A stretch of 64,000 nucleotides of DNA from CBDFKS01 sp965248905 (GCA_965248905.1 CBDFKS010000007.1:1798001-1862000), one strand, 5' to 3'. Counted from the stretch's first letter, positions 1-9,114 are shown. Notes: a model not told the origin generated them from the sequence alone. Numbers and translations are program-made.

Positions 1-2
1 AC

Positions 3-923
3 ATCCTCTATGTGGCCAATGCGAGCGACGAATGGAACAACTCCCCTCGGATAACCAAGTGTACGTTCAACCACGAATGGATCATGGACATAGGTGTCAA
101 AGGCCCAGGGTCTGGGACATACATCCTCACGGTTGATAACCTTCAGGATGGACAGTTCCTGTGGCCGGGTGGCATGGTCCTGGACCGCGAGGAGACAATA
201 TTCCTCACCGACCAGGCCTGCCACAAAGTCGTCATGTACAGTAACGACGGCGCCTTCCTCGGCCGATGGGGCACTAGGGGCTCAGGAAAAGGTGAATTTA
301 ACAAGCCCAGCGGCATAACCCTGGATAAACAGGAGAACATATATATAGTTGATTCCTTGAACCACCGCGTCCAGATATTCACCAAGGACGGCAAGTTCCT
401 GGACCAGTGGGGAGAGGGAGGCTCCGGCGAGGGACAGTTGAACCGCCCATGGGGCATCAGCATGGATGCCGATGGCGATTTCTACGTTGCCGACTGGGGA
501 AACGATAGAGTGCAAAAGCTATCCCCTGACGGCCATTACCTGGCTACATTCGGCACACCGGGGACCGGCAGAGGGGAGCTAAACCGGCCCAGCAGCGTGG
601 CGGTGGACAAGGATGGCGACGTATACGTGTGTGATTGGGGCAATCATCGGCTTCACGTATATAATCCCGACGGAGACTTCAAGGTAACCATTATCGGAGA
701 CGCCATGGAGCCCTCTCCCTGGAGGCAACTGCTGCTCGAAGCAAACCCCGACATTGTGAAGGCCAGGGCCCGGGCGGACCTGGAGCCCGAATGGCGATTA
801 CGTACACCAGTTGCAGTAAACGTCGGCGAAGACTACAAAATCCTCATCGTGGAGTCCAGGCACCACCGCATTCAGGTCTATCAGAAGGACCCCGATTACC
901 AGGATGTCCTGCTGACCCTTTAG
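3..923 (+). CDS. NHL-repeat beta-propeller protein, 5' partial
   Basis: The reading frame is open to the left edge of the window (the codons before the GTG at 12 read ILY and continue the domain), so the true start lies outside. Repeated blades are visible: GIxLDKxxNIYIVDSLNHRVQ, GISMDADGDFYVADWGNDRVQ and SVAVDKDGDVYVCDWGNHR, each preceded by a G-x-G-x-F/LNRP turn. This is the NHL signature, usually a six-bladed propeller that binds peptides, RNA or small ligands. No catalytic residues or membrane segment can be assigned in the visible part. The blade pattern is unmistakable, but the biological role is unknown because the N-terminus is missing. It is followed by a repeat-rich spacer and by a gene on the opposite strand. 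Confidence 0.85.
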   Translation: MLYVANASDEWNNSPRITKCTFNHEWIMDIGVKGPGSGTYILTVDNLQDGQFLWPGGMVLDREETIFLTDQACHKVVMYSNDGAFLGRWGTRGSGKGEFNKPSGITLDKQENIYIVDSLNHRVQIFTKDGKFLDQWGEGGSGEGQLNRPWGISMDADGDFYVADWGNDRVQKLSPDGHYLATFGTPGTGRGELNRPSSVAVDKDGDVYVCDWGNHRLHVYNPDGDFKVTIIGDAMEPSPWRQLLLEANPDIVKARARADLEPEWRLRTPVAVNVGEDYKILIVESRHHRIQVYQKDPDYQDVLLTL

Positions 924-980
924 CTGAGGTGTGGGACGGGATCCGTATGCCACATGGGACTTCTCTGAAAATAGCCCAGC

Positions 981-1050
981 GTCCTTCGACGGGCTCAGGA
1001 CGAACGAGGTCGAGGTGGTCCGCTCATGGTGAGCCTGTCGAACCATGAGG
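981..1050. repeat. REP-like palindromic repeat
   Basis: The segment contains CCTTCGACGGGCTCAGGACG and, in inverted orientation, GAGCCTGTCGAACCATGAGG. It is an imperfect inverted repeat of the dispersed TTCGACAGGCTCAGGAC type. Related copies occur near 29610-29689 and 40890-40915. No convincing coding potential is seen between 924 and 1361. Confidence 0.6.
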
Positions 1051-1135
1051 TGCAGTACGACCCATTTTCATCCACCGGTGTCGCCCTATCGGCGCATGAC
1101 CACTTCGCAGATTACAGCCGAGCGTCTTCCGGAGC

Positions 1136-1290
1136 CTAGTACTCAGTCAACCATAAAACCGATGCATCGTTTCACCCCCACTCTAACTCTCCCCCATCAA
1201 GAGGGAGAGAACAAGTCCTTCCCCCTCGATGGGGGAAGGCTAGGATGGGGGTTAAAGGTACATATCAAATCTAAGTTGACTAAGCTCTAG
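1136..1290. mobile_element. MITE-like element, copy A (155 bp)
   Basis: A non-coding element whose ends form terminal inverted repeats: the left end starts CTAGTACTCAGTCAAC, and the right end reads CTAGAGCTTAGTCAAC on the other strand. Internally it carries two G/C-rich hairpins (CTCCCCCATCAAGAGGGAG and CCCCCTCGATGGGGG). The reverse complement of 7576-7731 matches it over the full length with only about four differences. It carries no transposase, so any movement would depend on one supplied in trans (inference). Confidence 0.7.
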
Positions 1291-1361
1291 TTCTAAAGTA
1301 GTGGCCGATACAGGCTTGTCCTAGTCGAACGGGCGCCCAGGACAACCCATACCCTCGAACG

Positions 1362-2972
1362 TCAGATTACGTCCATTTGCCATAACGCTCGTGTGGCTAC
1401 TACTGTTCCCGAAATGAGCACCACCAGCGTGGTAGCCATTGGGATGAGTCTCTGAGATGAGCGGATCAGCTTGTTTTGGAATCGAAACCGCTCCAATCTC
1501 CGTCTGGCGTAGACCAGCAGTAGCCCCACACCAGCCAATACCGCTGCCATACCCGCGCTAAAGGCCATGATCAAAAGAATGCCGAACTCTATCCGGTTCA
1601 GCGACATAGCGGCCAGAAAGATTATTATGGCTGAGGCCGACGGCACCAGGCCGCCAACTAATCCAAGAGCGGTCAAGCTTTTCCAGCTGATCGGGATGTC
1701 GTTGTGCTTATGCGATAGCTCATCAGCGTAAGCTTGAGGCTGACCATGGGAATATCCATGCACAACATTCATGCTCTTGTTTTTGATGTGCCGATAGTAT
1801 CGGACCAGGCTGGAGGCCGTGGGATCAATGTCGGAGTGGGAGTGGCGCTGCCAGGCAGGTTCGTTGTGCCGGTGCGCAGGCACAGAAGCCTTCCGATTGC
1901 TTCGTAGCCGGCCGGTTAACAGCCACACGCCGATCCCAATGACTATCACCCCTGAGACCAGATTAAGCCATGGATACAGTCGCTCTGGGGCAATGATATG
2001 GGACGCGTAGAGGACGACCAGACCTAAAATCAGGACTCCAAAGGTGTGGGACATGGTTACGGTCAGACCGAGGAATATGGCGTGTTTCGCCGTCCCACGA
2101 GTGCCTACCAGGTAAGCAGCCATGATAGTTTTGCCATGACCGGGCGACAGGGCATGAAGCGCTCCAATTCCGAGGGCCACGAAGATGGATATTGCTATTA
2201 CCGACCAGCTTAGATTCTCGTTGGCGATCAACGAGGTGAGAATATCCTTCGACTCCTCCGGCGCCTCAGACCCCATGTTTTGCGATTGAACTTCACTGTT
2301 GATTTCCAAGCCGGTTAGAACGAAGGTCGAGCGCGCCTCACGCTGGTCGAGGGGAGAGCTTAACATGTCCTCACCATAGCTGCGGAGCTCGTTACTCTGG
2401 TCGTGCTCCGGCACAGTGGAGTTGATTAAGGACACATCCTGTCCGGGTTTTACCACTATCTCTTTCCAACCCAGCCTGTTGGAGTAGTTCCCGTCTCGAA
2501 AATACAGGTCTTGTGCCATTTGTTGGTCCGTCTGGCTCCATTGCCCCTGCAAAAGTAGACTCAATCTCAACGTGGGGAGGTCTCCTTGGCCCGGTGGGAA
2601 ACTTAGCTGATGGCTGACAACGTCTAAATCCACGGCTGAGTCGTTGACAGACAGATATAGCTCGCCTATTAGCGTCTCTGAAAGAGTTGCTGAATAGGCA
2701 GCGCTCTCCTTGCTACTTACCTCTCCATCACCGTCTACATCAATCTGGGGCATCTCTTGGAATGTGGGAATCTCGGCCATATCGATAACATACGTGAGTT
2801 GGATTTGACCGACGCCGGGCTCAATTCTGGCGTACCGATTTATGGTGAAGTTCCCCAAAGGGTGTGCCGAGGCCACTGGAGGCTGGGTCGCCATAAACGC
2901 GCCGACCAGTATCAATGACGCAACCAGCGCAAATGAAATGACTTTTAAGTTTAAGGCCCGAGTTCGCATCAT
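1362..2972 (-). CDS. NicO/RcnA-type nickel/cobalt permease with extracytoplasmic N-terminal domain
   Basis: A 536-residue membrane protein. It has a hydrophobic N-terminal segment (about residues 9-36), then an extracytoplasmic domain of roughly 220 residues. A NicO-type permease follows, with the diagnostic motif HALSPGHGKTIMAAY near residue 275. A long His-rich loop (AHRHNEPAWQRHSHSDID and later HGYSHGQ, HKHND) lies between membrane segments and is typical of Ni/Co-binding efflux permeases of the RcnA group. Several further hydrophobic helices follow, including GLVGGLVPSASAIIIF. The ATG overlaps the stop of the upstream TPR gene by one base (TGATG), indicating translational coupling. Known NicO proteins move Ni2+ or Co2+; direction and metal cannot be read from sequence. 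The extended N-terminal domain is seen in other bacterial NicO proteins. Confidence 0.85.
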   Translation of the reverse strand: MMRTRALNLKVISFALVASLILVGAFMATQPPVASAHPLGNFTINRYARIEPGVGQIQLTYVIDMAEIPTFQEMPQIDVDGDGEVSSKESAAYSATLSETLIGELYLSVNDSAVDLDVVSHQLSFPPGQGDLPTLRLSLLLQGQWSQTDQQMAQDLYFRDGNYSNRLGWKEIVVKPGQDVSLINSTVPEHDQSNELRSYGEDMLSSPLDQREARSTFVLTGLEINSEVQSQNMGSEAPEESKDILTSLIANENLSWSVIAISIFVALGIGALHALSPGHGKTIMAAYLVGTRGTAKHAIFLGLTVTMSHTFGVLILGLVVLYASHIIAPERLYPWLNLVSGVIVIGIGVWLLTGRLRSNRKASVPAHRHNEPAWQRHSHSDIDPTASSLVRYYRHIKNKSMNVVHGYSHGQPQAYADELSHKHNDIPISWKSLTALGLVGGLVPSASAIIIFLAAMSLNRIEFGILLIMAFSAGMAAVLAGVGLLLVYARRRLERFRFQNKLIRSSQRLIPMATTLVVLISGTVVATRALWQMDVI

Positions 2973-4303
2973 CAGGAAACTGCTCCAGCGCTTTCAATGT
3001 CCAGCATGTTCCGTAGTTTCGACAGGGTATCCGTGGCGTCGTCGCTATAAAGGACCGAGAACTTGGGGTTTAGATTTAGGGCTCGTTCCAGATAATGTTG
3101 TGCCTGATCCAAATCACCCAATCGGAAATAGATCTGACCGGCGTGATAATCCAGATTGGAGTCCTTGGTACCCAGCTTCATCGCTTCGCCAATTGCCTCT
3201 GCTGCCTCTTCATAACGGCCATTCTTGAACAATGCCCACGCAAGGGCATCGTAACCATAGATGTCCTTCCGCACTTCTAGCTCCTTCTTGGCTAGGTCCA
3301 ACGCTTCGTCTAGTTTCAGATCGTGGTCGGCATAGAATAGGATTAGCTCTCGGTTGTAGACCTGCTGATTAATGGCCGCCAAATCTGCGATGAACTCCAC
3401 TGTGTCGTACTGAAGCTCGGCCTTGTCCTTTTCCCCGATCTTGGAATACAAATCACCCAGGATAGCAACGGTTGTGGGCTCAGGTACGATATTCACAACA
3501 CTTTCGTAATAATTGATGGCCTTATCGTACTCACCCTTCGCGGCACGCACGTCGCCCAGTGAGGCCCAGGCCAGACGATAGCCATCGAAAGCCTTAAGCG
3601 CAGCCTCATATTGTTCCTGTGCCCGGTCCAGATGTCCGGATCTGAAGTAAAGGTCACCCAGTTGTACGCGGGCCCAGGCCGTAGACTCATTGCGAGGAGG
3701 CCCGGTCGATATTGCTTTCACCATGGCCTCGATCGACCCATCGATATCTCCGACCAATTCACGTGCGTATGACACGCGGGCGTAGGAGTCGAGATTGGGC
3801 TTCAGGTCTACCATTGTTTGGAAGCTTCGGAACGCCTCGTCATACAACCCCAGCTCAATCTGAGCGTCTCCCAAAACTCCATATGTGTTGGCATTGTGTC
3901 CGTCGAGTTTGAGGGACTGTTCCGCCCACTCCAAAGCGTCTTGGAATCGGTGTCTACTGAGCGATAAGGCGCCCATCACCCGCATGGCGCTCGCGCTGTT
4001 GAGATCGAGCTCTAACGCTCTCTGGAGTGCGGCATCGGCCTTGGTGTAGAAAGATGGGTCTCCCGTTTCCCGTACCTTTTGGAGATAAGTGTCAGCAAGC
4101 TGGACATAAGCAACCTGGTCTTGTGGTCTGATTTGAATGCGCTTTTGAAGTTTCTCAACCATTCGGTCGGTAGCGGTTACCGTGGGGTAAGCAGAAACTT
4201 GGGCCGAATTGGACCCCTGGTGCTTCTGGAACCATAGGGTGGCAACGGCTAGCACGACCAATGCAAGACCCAGGACTGTAAGATTGTAGGACAGCTTTTT
4301 CAA
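2972..4303 (-). CDS. Membrane-anchored tetratricopeptide-repeat protein
   Basis: 443 residues. A single N-terminal hydrophobic segment (LTVLGLALVVLAVATLWF, residues 8-25) would anchor or export the protein. The remainder is a chain of about ten TPR units with the usual small/large residue spacing, for example ALEWAEQSLKLDGHNANTYG, YDKAINYYESVVNIVPEP and LDQAQHYLERALNLNPKF. TPRs form superhelical protein-binding scaffolds. It lies between the DUF4331 gene and the NicO permease on the same strand and overlaps the latter by one base, so it probably serves in the same envelope-located process. No enzymatic domain is visible. Specific partner unknown. Confidence 0.8.
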   Translation of the reverse strand: MKKLSYNLTVLGLALVVLAVATLWFQKHQGSNSAQVSAYPTVTATDRMVEKLQKRIQIRPQDQVAYVQLADTYLQKVRETGDPSFYTKADAALQRALELDLNSASAMRVMGALSLSRHRFQDALEWAEQSLKLDGHNANTYGVLGDAQIELGLYDEAFRSFQTMVDLKPNLDSYARVSYARELVGDIDGSIEAMVKAISTGPPRNESTAWARVQLGDLYFRSGHLDRAQEQYEAALKAFDGYRLAWASLGDVRAAKGEYDKAINYYESVVNIVPEPTTVAILGDLYSKIGEKDKAELQYDTVEFIADLAAINQQVYNRELILFYADHDLKLDEALDLAKKELEVRKDIYGYDALAWALFKNGRYEEAAEAIGEAMKLGTKDSNLDYHAGQIYFRLGDLDQAQHYLERALNLNPKFSVLYSDDATDTLSKLRNMLDIESAGAVS

Positions 4304-4346
4304 GGCTTTTCCTCGTTTAATGTCGCTGCTGGTTTAATATTTGGAA

Positions 4347-4392
4347 TGGGGAGGTCCATCAAACATAGATCAGATGGCGATGGACCTCCCCA
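4347..4392 (-). terminator. Perfect 14-bp intercistronic hairpin between DUF4331 and TPR genes
   Basis: TGGGGAGGTCCATC at 4347-4360 pairs perfectly with GATGGACCTCCCCA at 4379-4392 around an 18-nt loop. On the minus strand it lies just after the DUF4331 stop and is followed by an A/T-rich stretch without a clean T-tract. It could be a partial terminator or an mRNA-stabilising processing element that sets a higher level of the first cistron. Confidence 0.55.
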
Positions 4393-4399
4393 GAGCTGT

Positions 4400-5896
4400 C
4401 TATCGGTGAGATTTGTGAGCAGAGCGTCGCCTAATAGCGTACGCTGCTCCAAGCACGATCCCACCGAAGATTAAGCTGGCGCCAAGTCCCATGGACATTG
4501 TTGATATCGACAATGGGAAACTCTGGCCATGCTCAAATCCCGAGTGTGGTGTCCCTACATAGGGGAAGGTGTTTAAGAATTCCGAATCGTTCTCATCGAC
4601 TCCGTCGCCTAGCAGATTGTTGGGCGACAGGTTGCAGAGGCCAAGGGCATCTTCCAGTATGTCGCCATATCCGCAAGCGGCGGCCCTTAGCGCGACGTCC
4701 ACCACGTCATCGGACAGGCGTCGACCGTTCGGGAAGCCGGCGAAGTCTCCTTCTAACGCACCAAGGCGGTTGGGACTAGCACTGGGTGCGATGGACGTGT
4801 TTAACCTAAGCATCTCCGACGGTACTCCGTCCTTCTGCTGGTTCAGTGTGGGAACTCCAGTCAGGAACACGGCTACCAGGTCGCCTCGGTCTGTCTCCGG
4901 CACTGGGGCCAGGATATCGCCGTAGAGCAGGTTGAACAGCACCGCAAGCTCAGGGTCAGTCACATGCTCGAGGAACTGCCCGTCTTTTGAGGGATGTGAG
5001 GCGTTGAAACGGTCCTTTTTGCCTACCGGTATGACCACTTCGTTGACCAATGGCATACCCAACCGAGAGACCTGTACTGGTCGACCTGCAACCCACTGCC
5101 GCCCTTTGCCGCGGAGCACCTTAACGCTGGGTCGGCTTGCGGTCGCCCAAACTCCGATAACCTCGTCATTATCCACAAGCTGGTCAATGGGGATCTGAAG
5201 CGCTATGGTCTGGAGGTTCAGGCCGCGTAACCCATCGACACCACCTCCGTCGTTACCAGGCAACTTTCGGATGGTCAGCAGGTCAAACACAGAACCCAGG
5301 TCCACGAAAAACGGGTCATCTCTTTGGCCCGCGAATACCTTTATATCGTCGCCAATGTCGTGGACAGCGGACGCAGCCAGACTCCCGTAGTTCGGGGTGG
5401 ACTTCGGCCCGATGTTGGCAGGCGGTGTGGCCAGGTCCTTCCCTAGCCTGGTCGACTTCCGGGGACCGGACCGCTCGATGCTCCAGACGTCATACACCTG
5501 GCGAATGTTCCAATCAGGGTCGTCTAAAGAGGTTATGGGCCCGGTATTGTAGAGGAACGTATTCTCGTTCTGAGTCTGGTCATGGAATATGAATTTGTAG
5601 GTAACGTCTTCTCGTGCATCACCGTCATTATCAATGTGGATCTGATAAACGGCGTCGTTTGCGAATCGGTAGAAATTGGGACCGCCATTGGGGGTTTGAG
5701 CCGGGTAATAGTTGGCGATCAAGTTAACCTTCGAGGGGTCGTTGGGGTCTACGAAGGCGTACACGTCGGTGCCGTCCACCGCCGGGTCCTGGGAAATGAG
5801 GGGTGCCTCACGGTGGCTGGATGCGCTCACAGAAAGCACCGATATTCCAGCGATCATGAGGGCCACCACAGCTATAATCAAGACTTTGCCACGCAT
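4400..5896 (-). CDS. DUF4331 family secreted/anchored protein
   Basis: 498 residues. It has a signal peptide (VLIIAVVALMIAGISVLSVSA) followed directly by SSHREAPLISQDPAVDGTDVYAF, the hallmark start of DUF4331 proteins. Further family-like stretches are VNLIANYYPAQTP, YQIHIDNDGDAREDVTYKF and IALQIPIDQL. A C-terminal hydrophobic segment plus basic tail (GASLIFGGIVLGAAYAIRRRS) suggests retention in the membrane. The biochemical role of the family is not established. It is the first gene of a minus-strand set with the TPR protein and NicO permease and stands divergent to an ECF sigma/anti-sigma pair, so control by that sigma factor is a reasonable inference. The start is supported by the signal peptide and an upstream AAGGAGATAG. 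Confidence 0.85.
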   Translation of the reverse strand: MRGKVLIIAVVALMIAGISVLSVSASSHREAPLISQDPAVDGTDVYAFVDPNDPSKVNLIANYYPAQTPNGGPNFYRFANDAVYQIHIDNDGDAREDVTYKFIFHDQTQNENTFLYNTGPITSLDDPDWNIRQVYDVWSIERSGPRKSTRLGKDLATPPANIGPKSTPNYGSLAASAVHDIGDDIKVFAGQRDDPFFVDLGSVFDLLTIRKLPGNDGGGVDGLRGLNLQTIALQIPIDQLVDNDEVIGVWATASRPSVKVLRGKGRQWVAGRPVQVSRLGMPLVNEVVIPVGKKDRFNASHPSKDGQFLEHVTDPELAVLFNLLYGDILAPVPETDRGDLVAVFLTGVPTLNQQKDGVPSEMLRLNTSIAPSASPNRLGALEGDFAGFPNGRRLSDDVVDVALRAAACGYGDILEDALGLCNLSPNNLLGDGVDENDSEFLNTFPYVGTPHSGFEHGQSFPLSISTMSMGLGASLIFGGIVLGAAYAIRRRSAHKSHR

Positions 5897-6042
5897 ATTA
5901 GCTATCTCCTTGCTTTCTAATTAATGTGGGCTTGAGTGGAACTCAAAGAACCAAAGTACCTTACTCTTAGTCTCTGTTTCGCACCTCCCTTCACTACGGT
6001 CTTGAACTGGAAGCCAGACCGGGCAGATTGGGAGAATCGCTG

Positions 6043-6051
6043 TGATATAAT
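6043..6051 (+). promoter_or_regulatory. Extended -10 promoter element upstream of ECF sigma gene
   Basis: TGATATAAT is an exact match to the extended -10 consensus TGnTATAAT. It sits about 140 bp upstream of the sigma-factor ATG in the divergent spacer 5897-6190. No good -35 hexamer is visible at the usual distance, which extended -10 promoters tolerate. Confidence 0.45.
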
Positions 6052-6190
6052 CCTCCGCAAAGTCACCTACCAACTATGCGAATAACCTGACCCTTTGGAT
6101 CATTGGAGTAGGGAAACGACGAGGCGATCGAGGCTGCAGGGGTCTTTTTGATCCCAGAATGGTGGAAACTCGTACTAGTGGATAAGGGGC

Positions 6191-6760
6191 ATGAAATTTA
6201 AGAAAGCCAGCGACGACGAGTTGATCCAAGCCATTCAGCAAAATAGCCTCGACGCCCTCGAGGAGCTCTACGACCGACACATAGATACGGCACTCGCTGT
6301 GGGGCTCCGAGTGTTGGGAGACCGCAGTCTTGCTGAGGACGTGGTGCAGGAGGCTTTTCTTGCTGTGTGGCGTCAGTCCGAGACCTTCAGGCCGGAACGA
6401 GGGAAGGTGCGTTCATGGCTTTTTAGCATCGTGAGGCACCGGGCTATTGATCTCACGCGAAAGCGTTCTTACACCAGAGAGCGGTTGTCCCTGGAGGAGG
6501 TTGGCTTCGAACCTCGCTACCCCGATGTTTGGCAGGAAGTGAGCAAAGCATTGGACCAGGATCGAGTCAAGCAAGCGATGGATGCGTTGCCGCCGGAGCA
6601 GAGAGAGGCCATCATGATGGCATACTTCGGAGGTCTTACTCAGGGAGAGATTGCGGAGCGCACAGGAGTACCCTTGGGCACCGTCAAGGGTCGCACACGA
6701 TTAGGGATGCAAAAACTAAGAAGCGTACTATTCGAACCCGCCGAAGGAGAGACCGATTAG
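6191..6760 (+). CDS. ECF-type RNA polymerase sigma factor
   Basis: 189 residues, the normal size for group 4 sigma factors. Region 2 is seen as LEELYDRHIDTALAVGLRVLGDRSLAEDVVQEAFLAVWRQ, with the core-binding DVVQEAFLAVW motif, and then KVRSWLFSIVRHRAIDLTRKR. Region 4 is seen as ALPPEQREAIMMAYFGGLTQGEIAERTGVPLGTVKGRTRLGMQKLR, a helix-turn-helix that recognises the -35 element. It is followed closely by an anti-sigma factor gene, whose frame overlaps its end. Together they form a signal-responsive regulatory pair. The divergent DUF4331-TPR-NicO genes are the obvious candidate target (inference). Confidence 0.93.
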   Translation: MKFKKASDDELIQAIQQNSLDALEELYDRHIDTALAVGLRVLGDRSLAEDVVQEAFLAVWRQSETFRPERGKVRSWLFSIVRHRAIDLTRKRSYTRERLSLEEVGFEPRYPDVWQEVSKALDQDRVKQAMDALPPEQREAIMMAYFGGLTQGEIAERTGVPLGTVKGRTRLGMQKLRSVLFEPAEGETD

Positions 6761-6809
6761 CCCTCTGCCCTTTGATACAAATGTTGTTCACAACTTCAGC
6801 TCTGCCGAG

Positions 6810-7562
6810 TTGGAGGAGTTAGCTGCCGCCTTCGCCCTCGAAGCTCTCCTCGACGAGGAGAGAGCGGAGTATTCGGGACATTTGGAGGGTTGCGCCCTCT
6901 GTCGACAGCTTGTTGGGCAGTTCCAAACAGTTGCCAATCTTCTACCCGAAACTCTTGAAAGCGAGCGGCCGTCGGCCCGGCTAAAGGAGCGGATTCTTAC
7001 TGAAGCCCGAAGAGACCTGGAACCTGGAGCTACACCCGGCCCGTCAACGCCCGTTGAAGAGATGCGAACTGGAGTAGGGTGGCAGTGGCCCGGCTGGCTT
7101 ACTCCAGTCCGGTTAGGAGCTGCTACCGTCCTGGTCATTGTTATAGCGGGACTTATCGGCTGGAATATCTCACTGCAGCTCGGCGATGGAACCGGTCTGG
7201 CTAAGCAGCAGCTTGGTCTGATTGAGGCGATAGCCGCCGGAGCTCAGGTCACAGAGCTCTCAGGCACAGAAAAAGCGCCAGATGCCAGTGGTAGCCTAGT
7301 TCAGACTCCCGGTGACGGTAAATCATTCATTTTGTTGCGGAACATGCCGCGTCTCGGCGAGGACCAGGAATTCCATATGTGGCGAATCGCGGGTGACGTG
7401 CCAACTAATATTGGAAACTTCTTAGCCTTGGACGAAGGGGATCAAGTAGTAGCTCTATCCGAGAGCCTCTCGGGAGCTGACGCATTCGGTGTCAGCATCG
7501 AACGGAAAGGCACTCGGCCCGCTGCTCCCATAGGCGACATCGTGATTTTGAAGCCCCTGTGA
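6810..7562 (+). CDS. Anti-sigma factor with zinc-binding ZAS motif and RskA-like C-terminal domain
   Basis: About 250 residues from the TTG at 6810. The N-terminal part carries H-x3-C-x2-C (HLEGCALC), the zinc-associated anti-sigma signature that grips the sigma factor. One membrane helix follows (LGAATVLVIVIAGLIGWNI, around residue 110). The extracytoplasmic C-terminal domain of about 130 residues (FILLRNMPRLGEDQEFHMWRI and later RPAAPIGDIVIL) resembles the anti-sigma-K (RskA) domain. Family-like residues continue in frame upstream (FSSAELEELAAAFALEALLD) without ATG, GTG or TTG, so the protein may really begin further up at a rarer start overlapping the sigma gene. The pairing with the sigma gene is textbook. 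Confidence 0.85.
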   Translation: MEELAAAFALEALLDEERAEYSGHLEGCALCRQLVGQFQTVANLLPETLESERPSARLKERILTEARRDLEPGATPGPSTPVEEMRTGVGWQWPGWLTPVRLGAATVLVIVIAGLIGWNISLQLGDGTGLAKQQLGLIEAIAAGAQVTELSGTEKAPDASGSLVQTPGDGKSFILLRNMPRLGEDQEFHMWRIAGDVPTNIGNFLALDEGDQVVALSESLSGADAFGVSIERKGTRPAAPIGDIVILKPL

Positions 7563-7575
7563 AAACTTTTCTACA

Positions 7576-7731
7576 CTAGTGCTTAGTCAACTTAGATTTG
7601 ATATGTACCTTTCACCCCCATCCTAGCCTTCCCCCATCGAGGGGGAAGGGACTTGTTCTCTCCCTCTTGATGGGGGAGAGTTAGAGTGGAGGTGAAACGA
7701 TGCATCGGTTTTATGGTTGACTGAGTACTAG
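7576..7731. mobile_element. MITE-like element, copy B (156 bp), inverted relative to copy A
   Basis: Reverse complement of the element at 1136-1290 with only about four differences (one extra C, three substitutions). The same terminal inverted repeats are present (CTAGTGCTTAGTCAAC and CTAGTACTCAGTCAAC). It lies between the anti-sigma gene and the amidohydrolase gene. Confidence 0.7.
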
Positions 7732-7835
7732 AGACCCTTTCATATTAGTCAATGGGTCACATGTGATCTGAGATTGCATACGACGATGTCAAAGAGTAAT
7801 ATAAATCCGTCAAAGAATACTGGAGGAGGTCCAAT

Positions 7836-8993
7836 ATGGCGGACTATAAAGTCATATCGGGTGACACCCATATCGTAGAGCCTCCTGACCTCTGGGAAAA
7901 ACGGATCGATCCCAGCTTCAGGGACCGGGCTCCACGCATAGTGCGCAAGAAGGGCTTCGCGTCCTCCAAGGGCGAATGGGAGTCCGACTTCTGGGTAGCC
8001 GGAGGAATGCAAACCACGGCCTTCGGATTCCTCTCCCAGGCGGGAGTCAAGTACGAGCAGCCGGAAAATATAACCTACGCGGGAAGCTTCGAGGATGTGC
8101 CCACCGGCGCCTATGACGCCCATGCCATGATTCCAGCGCTGGAACAGGACGGGATATGGGGGGCAATAATTCAGCCCACTCAAGGGCTGTCCTGGTACCG
8201 GATGGATGCAAAGGAGAGTGACCTGCTCTCGGCCATCTGTCGAGGCTGGAACGACCACGTTGCCGAATTTTGCTCCGCCTATCCCGACCGGCTCAGGGGT
8301 ATCGGCATGCTTAACGTAGACAACGTTGTAGACGCGTGCACCGAGCTTGAGCGGTGCGCCAAGATGGGACTTGCCGGAGCATTTATACCCGAGTACCCAT
8401 TGCCTGAGCATCCCTACCGTGACGCTATCTATGAGCGTTTATGGTGGACGGCTCAAGACCTGCAGATTCCGTTGCTCTTACATACATTCACTTGTCGCGC
8501 CGGTATCCCGGGTTGCGAGCAAACGGCAGACGAATCCTTGACTACCGCCGCTGGCATCGTCACCAACGTTCATTGGTGCCAGTATTCCTTTGCGGCCATG
8601 ATCTTCGCAGGCGTATTTGACCGATATCCGGGGCTGCGGATCGGGTCGGTCGAGCATGAGCTGGCCTGGATTCCCGACATGTGGCGCCGCATGGACATGA
8701 TATATAGCGAACGAATCGAACTGTCAGGCGGTTATCGCTCCAAACGGGGGCTGCTGCCCAGCGAGACCTGGCGCGAAAACATATTCGTGGAGTTCATGGA
8801 AGACCCTCTGGGGGTAAAGCTGCACGAAATTATTGGGGTCGACAGCATAATGTGGGGGAATGATTATCCTCACGCCGAGTCCACATGGCCCAGATCAATG
8901 CAGTTTTTGGACAAGGCTTTTGTTGGCGAGTCCGACGAGGTTAGGCGCAAGATCACTTCGGAAAACGCCGCCCGGGTATACCACTTTTGGTAA
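7836..8993 (+). CDS. Amidohydrolase family (amidohydro_2) metal-dependent hydrolase
   Basis: 385 residues, the usual length for the amidohydrolase-2 branch of the TIM-barrel metal hydrolases. The N-terminal VISGDTHIVEPPDLW holds the first-strand D-x-H motif. Other metal-site regions are LLLHTFT (strand 5), GSVEHELAWIPDMWRRMD, and the C-terminal WGNDYPHAESTWP that carries the catalytic aspartate. The family hydrolyses or decarboxylates small cyclic or aromatic acids; substrate cannot be deduced. GGAGGAGG lies just upstream of the ATG. A serine hydrolase gene follows about 120 bp downstream on the same strand, so the two could act together in the breakdown of a small organic compound (inference). 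Confidence 0.87.
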   Translation: MADYKVISGDTHIVEPPDLWEKRIDPSFRDRAPRIVRKKGFASSKGEWESDFWVAGGMQTTAFGFLSQAGVKYEQPENITYAGSFEDVPTGAYDAHAMIPALEQDGIWGAIIQPTQGLSWYRMDAKESDLLSAICRGWNDHVAEFCSAYPDRLRGIGMLNVDNVVDACTELERCAKMGLAGAFIPEYPLPEHPYRDAIYERLWWTAQDLQIPLLLHTFTCRAGIPGCEQTADESLTTAAGIVTNVHWCQYSFAAMIFAGVFDRYPGLRIGSVEHELAWIPDMWRRMDMIYSERIELSGGYRSKRGLLPSETWRENIFVEFMEDPLGVKLHEIIGVDSIMWGNDYPHAESTWPRSMQFLDKAFVGESDEVRRKITSENAARVYHFW

Positions 8994-9114
8994 GCCAGAA
9001 CGCAGCAAGATTCAACGATAGGAGGTACTCACGATTGAAGATTCCCCATCCAGCAGATGTACGGGAATCTCGTGTTCAAGTTGAACAAGTATCAAATAAT
9101 CTGGAGGTGTAGCT

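Noticed and set aside
1045..1290. 81-residue reading frame
   Set aside because: Lies in the MITE-like element; low-complexity translation of hairpins.
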